A stretch of 64,000 nt of DNA. It comes from Dietzia alimentaria 72. GTDB taxonomy: Bacteria > Actinomycetota > Actinomycetes > Mycobacteriales > Mycobacteriaceae. Below, piece after piece: positions 60,728 through 64,000 of this stretch. Both the position numbers and the translations under genes were made by a program. The first letter of the stretch is position 1, and each line of letters opens with the position of its first letter. Where the stretch lies: NCBI RefSeq assembly GCF_000226215.1, contig NZ_AGFF01000023.1, positions 248,001 to 312,000 of the forward strand, given 5' to 3'. The notes beneath the pieces are model-generated. The model was not told where the DNA came from. It was given only the letters and a program-made list of their open reading frames with translations, and did no database searches.

Positions 60728-61015
60728 CTATTTTCCCGGCAGGTTCGCCTGCGACAGATATGCCGCTGCTCGGCGCAGGACCTCGTTCTCTTGCTCCAGC
60801 AGCCGGTTGCGCTTCTTGAGCTCACGAAGCTCAGCGGCCTGCTGATCGGTGACGCCAGGGCGGTTTCCGTCCTCGACGTCGGCCTTCTTCAACCAGGTCG
60901 ATAGACAGCCCTCGGAGATCCCGAAGTCCTTCGCAATCTGCTTCAACGGGGCCTCGCGCTTGCGGGCGACGGCCACGACGTCGTCGCGGAACTCGGGGGG
61001 ATGGGGCTTGGGCAT
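60728..61015 (-). CDS. IS3-family OrfA (HTH protein)
   Basis: A 95-residue protein. PEFRDDVVAVARKREAPLKQIAKDFGISEGCLSTWLKKAD is the HTH_Tnp_1 domain (core IAKDFGISEGCLSTWL), followed by a leucine-zipper-like ELRELKKRNRLLEQENEVL. ATG 61015 has GGAAGG 9 bases upstream; ATG 61024 in frame is too close to it. The stop lies just after the slip site shared with OrfB. Confidence 0.92.
   Translation of the reverse strand: MPKPHPPEFRDDVVAVARKREAPLKQIAKDFGISEGCLSTWLKKADVEDGNRPGVTDQQAAELRELKKRNRLLEQENEVLRRAAAYLSQANLPGK
60731..60737 (-). promoter_or_regulatory. candidate -1 frameshift site
   Basis: On the minus strand GGGAAAA directly precedes the OrfA stop TAG. A -1 slip changes GGA-AAA-TAG to GGG-AAA-ATA and continues into OrfB, the usual way IS3 elements make the fused transposase. 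Confidence 0.65.
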
Positions 61016-61054
61016 GGTCAACATCCTTCCAGCAAGGAAATCCTCACAGGTCAG

Positions 61055-61080
61055 GTGTCAAGCAAAGCCTGGGCAGTCCC
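61055..61080 (-). repeat. right inverted repeat of the complete IS
   Basis: Read on the minus strand from 61080: GGGACTGCCCAG, then GCTTTGC and TTGACAC, mirroring the left end. Confidence 0.9.
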
Positions 61081-61083
61081 ATC
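61081..61083. repeat. target-site duplication ATC, right copy
   Basis: ATC directly follows the right inverted repeat, identical to 59784-59786. Confidence 0.85.
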
Positions 61084-61732
61084 GCTGAAGTCCTCACCGG
61101 CGAGTAGTGCGTCGATGCGATCTGCCGGCAGTCCCGCATCAACGCCGATCCGGCGCAGGACGTCGGGGTCGGAGATTGCCAGACCCTCCGAGAAATGTGC
61201 CTTTCGGAGCGCTTCGTCAACCGCGTCTGACGTGGAGTGTTCTGCGGCGAGCACCGACAACCGGTGTGCGTCGAACGTCGAACAGATAATGGCTGCTCGC
61301 CAGTTGAATTCGAGGCCGAACTCGCGGAACCTGGCCGCCATCTGCTCCTGACCCGTCTCGGCCTCGGCCAGGGATATCCCGTACTTCCGAGAGAGCATCT
61401 CGGCGCTGTTCTCCCCATGGGTTGCACCTGTGACGCGAGGAGCCGAAGGGTCGAGTTCGTAGGCGCGCCAGACCACCTCGACGTCCGTTTCAGGATGCTC
61501 GGCGCGGAAAGTCTCCAGCGCAGCCTCGAGGTGTCGCTTACCGATCCAGCAGAAGGGACAGATGACGTCCGACCAGATATCAATGCGCATGCTTACCGGA
61601 ACGACGCAGGGTGATCCGGAATTCCATGACAGCCCAGGTAGCATGGACCGGCCCCGGTCCGTCCGCGTTCCGGGATGCCAACCTGGGTGGCGCGCTGTCA
61701 CCCGACGTCCACTCCCGAGGAGATCGCCGCCC

Positions 61733-63828
<2,096 letters not shown>

Positions 63829-63832
<4 letters not shown>

Positions 63833-64000
63833 CGGCCGGCGCGTCGGGACCGACCGAGGAATACCGTCAGTTCGGCGTGGGAGAGGACGGCCTCCAGTTG
63901 CTGTGGGCCCCCTACCGGATGTCCTATATCACCGAGACCCGGAGCGCTCCCGCAGAGGGCATGACAGGCGAGCCATTCCTCGACATCCCCCGGATGAGCG
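63829..64000 (+). CDS. HIT-family AP4A phosphorylase-like protein, partial
   Basis: The first 57 codons of a gene cut by the window edge. GTG 63829 overlaps the thrS stop as [17 protein letters not shown] resembles the LQRLWTPYRMNYL segment near the start of the mycobacterial HIT-family AP4A phosphorylase, which follows thrS there. The HxHxH motif lies beyond the window, so the call depends on this segment and on synteny. Confidence 0.75.

Larger units (their letters stand above)
59787..61080 (-). mobile_element. complete IS3-family insertion sequence, 1294 bp
   Basis: Bounded by 26-bp inverted repeats starting GGGACTGCCCAG (3 mismatches) and by the 3-bp direct repeat ATC. It encodes OrfA and a DDE OrfB with a -1 slip site between them. 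All catalytic residues are present, so it looks mobile. Confidence 0.92.
59631..61590 (-). pseudogene. DsbA/FrnE-family thioredoxin-fold protein gene, split by an IS3-family insertion
   Basis: The N-terminal part (61590 down to 61081, 170 codons) begins [22 protein letters not shown] (core [11 protein letters not shown]) with the redox motif CPFC and ends EDFSD. The C-terminal part (59783 down to 59631, 50 codons and stop) starts RVRDDVATAQKIGV and continues VPFFVFDGRLAVSGAQ, the typical cis-proline end. Removing the element and one ATC copy joins EDFSD to RVRDD in frame, giving 220 residues, normal for the family. FrnE-like proteins are disulphide oxidoreductases or isomerases. The split copy likely makes only a truncated product that reads 10 codons into the IS. 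Not dubious decay: no other defect is seen. Confidence 0.9.

Noticed and set aside
56942-61090. Genomic island, prophage or defence system next to tRNA genes
   Set aside because: Only two IS elements, tRNA genes and one split host gene are found; no integrase, phage, restriction or toxin-antitoxin gene and no tRNA-derived attachment repeat.
61591-61732. T-box riboswitch ahead of thrS
   Set aside because: The gap is short and no T-box sequence or specifier-type stem is visible.

Overview
The window reads as chromosomal DNA of a high-GC Actinobacterium of the order Mycobacteriales. Evidence for this is the AftC-type arabinofuranosyltransferase, the pptH-like/pptT pair, ClgR next to a PspA homologue, LexA-type SOS boxes, the recA-recX-miaB and lexA/divS-nrdR-hrpA blocks, and a coproporphyrin-dependent haem branch (hemE, a HemY-type oxidase, hemQ). 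Gene order follows the dapB/thyX/dapA/rnj/ftsK/pgsA/recA/miaA/dapF/lexA region of Mycobacterium and Corynebacterium. The mix of features, including hrpA beside nrdR and no PspM/PspN next to PspA, suggests a Dietzia-like genus, but no 16S gene is present to settle it. Many genes start with GTG and neighbours often overlap by GTGA or ATGA.

Layout: 1-2.8 kb, 4'-phosphopantetheinyl transfer, tRNA pseudouridine synthase and FAD synthesis; 2.9-7.2 kb, rpsO, pnp and an M16 peptidase; 7.2-13 kb, lysine/DAP synthesis (dapB, dapA), thyX and RNase J; 13-21.5 kb, ftsK, pgsA, cinA, clgR, pspA and recA-recX; 21.5-33 kb, miaB, miaA, an IclR regulator, malate synthase G, dapF, hflX and lexA; 33-44 kb, a DivS-like SOS gene, nrdR, hrpA, a permuted NlpC/P60 protein, two TrkA-type proteins, an APC permease and an RNA uracil methyltransferase; 44-56.4 kb, dxs, RNase D, DUF3000, haem synthesis, msrB, aftC, a lipoprotein hydrolase, a RibD-type reductase and a ZapE-like ATPase; 56.4-61.6 kb, the only clearly accessory part; 61.7-64 kb, thrS and the start of an HIT-family gene.

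The accessory part lies between two conserved blocks. It holds a decayed IS3-family element with a frameshifted transposase, four tRNA genes (Gly, Cys and Val on the minus strand, Val on the plus strand), and a complete IS3-family element. The complete element has 26-bp inverted repeats and a perfect 3-bp target duplication, and it splits a DsbA/FrnE-type thioredoxin-fold gene. Removing the element and one target copy restores the reading frame exactly, so the insertion looks recent.

Regulation can be read in several places. Eleven genes have a TANNNT hexamer 6-8 bases before the predicted start codon, the expected signature of leaderless transcripts in this order. recA and lexA have recognisable SOS boxes. 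Strong hairpin terminators close pnp, ftsK, pspA, iclR/glcB, hemQ/msrB and the tRNA units. I found no CRISPR array, prophage, secondary-metabolite cluster or recognisable defence system, and no convincing undescribed multigene system. The most notable observations are the IS-split frnE-like gene, a secreted alpha/beta hydrolase whose nucleophile position appears to be glycine, the leaderless-promoter pattern, and the reduced Psp locus.
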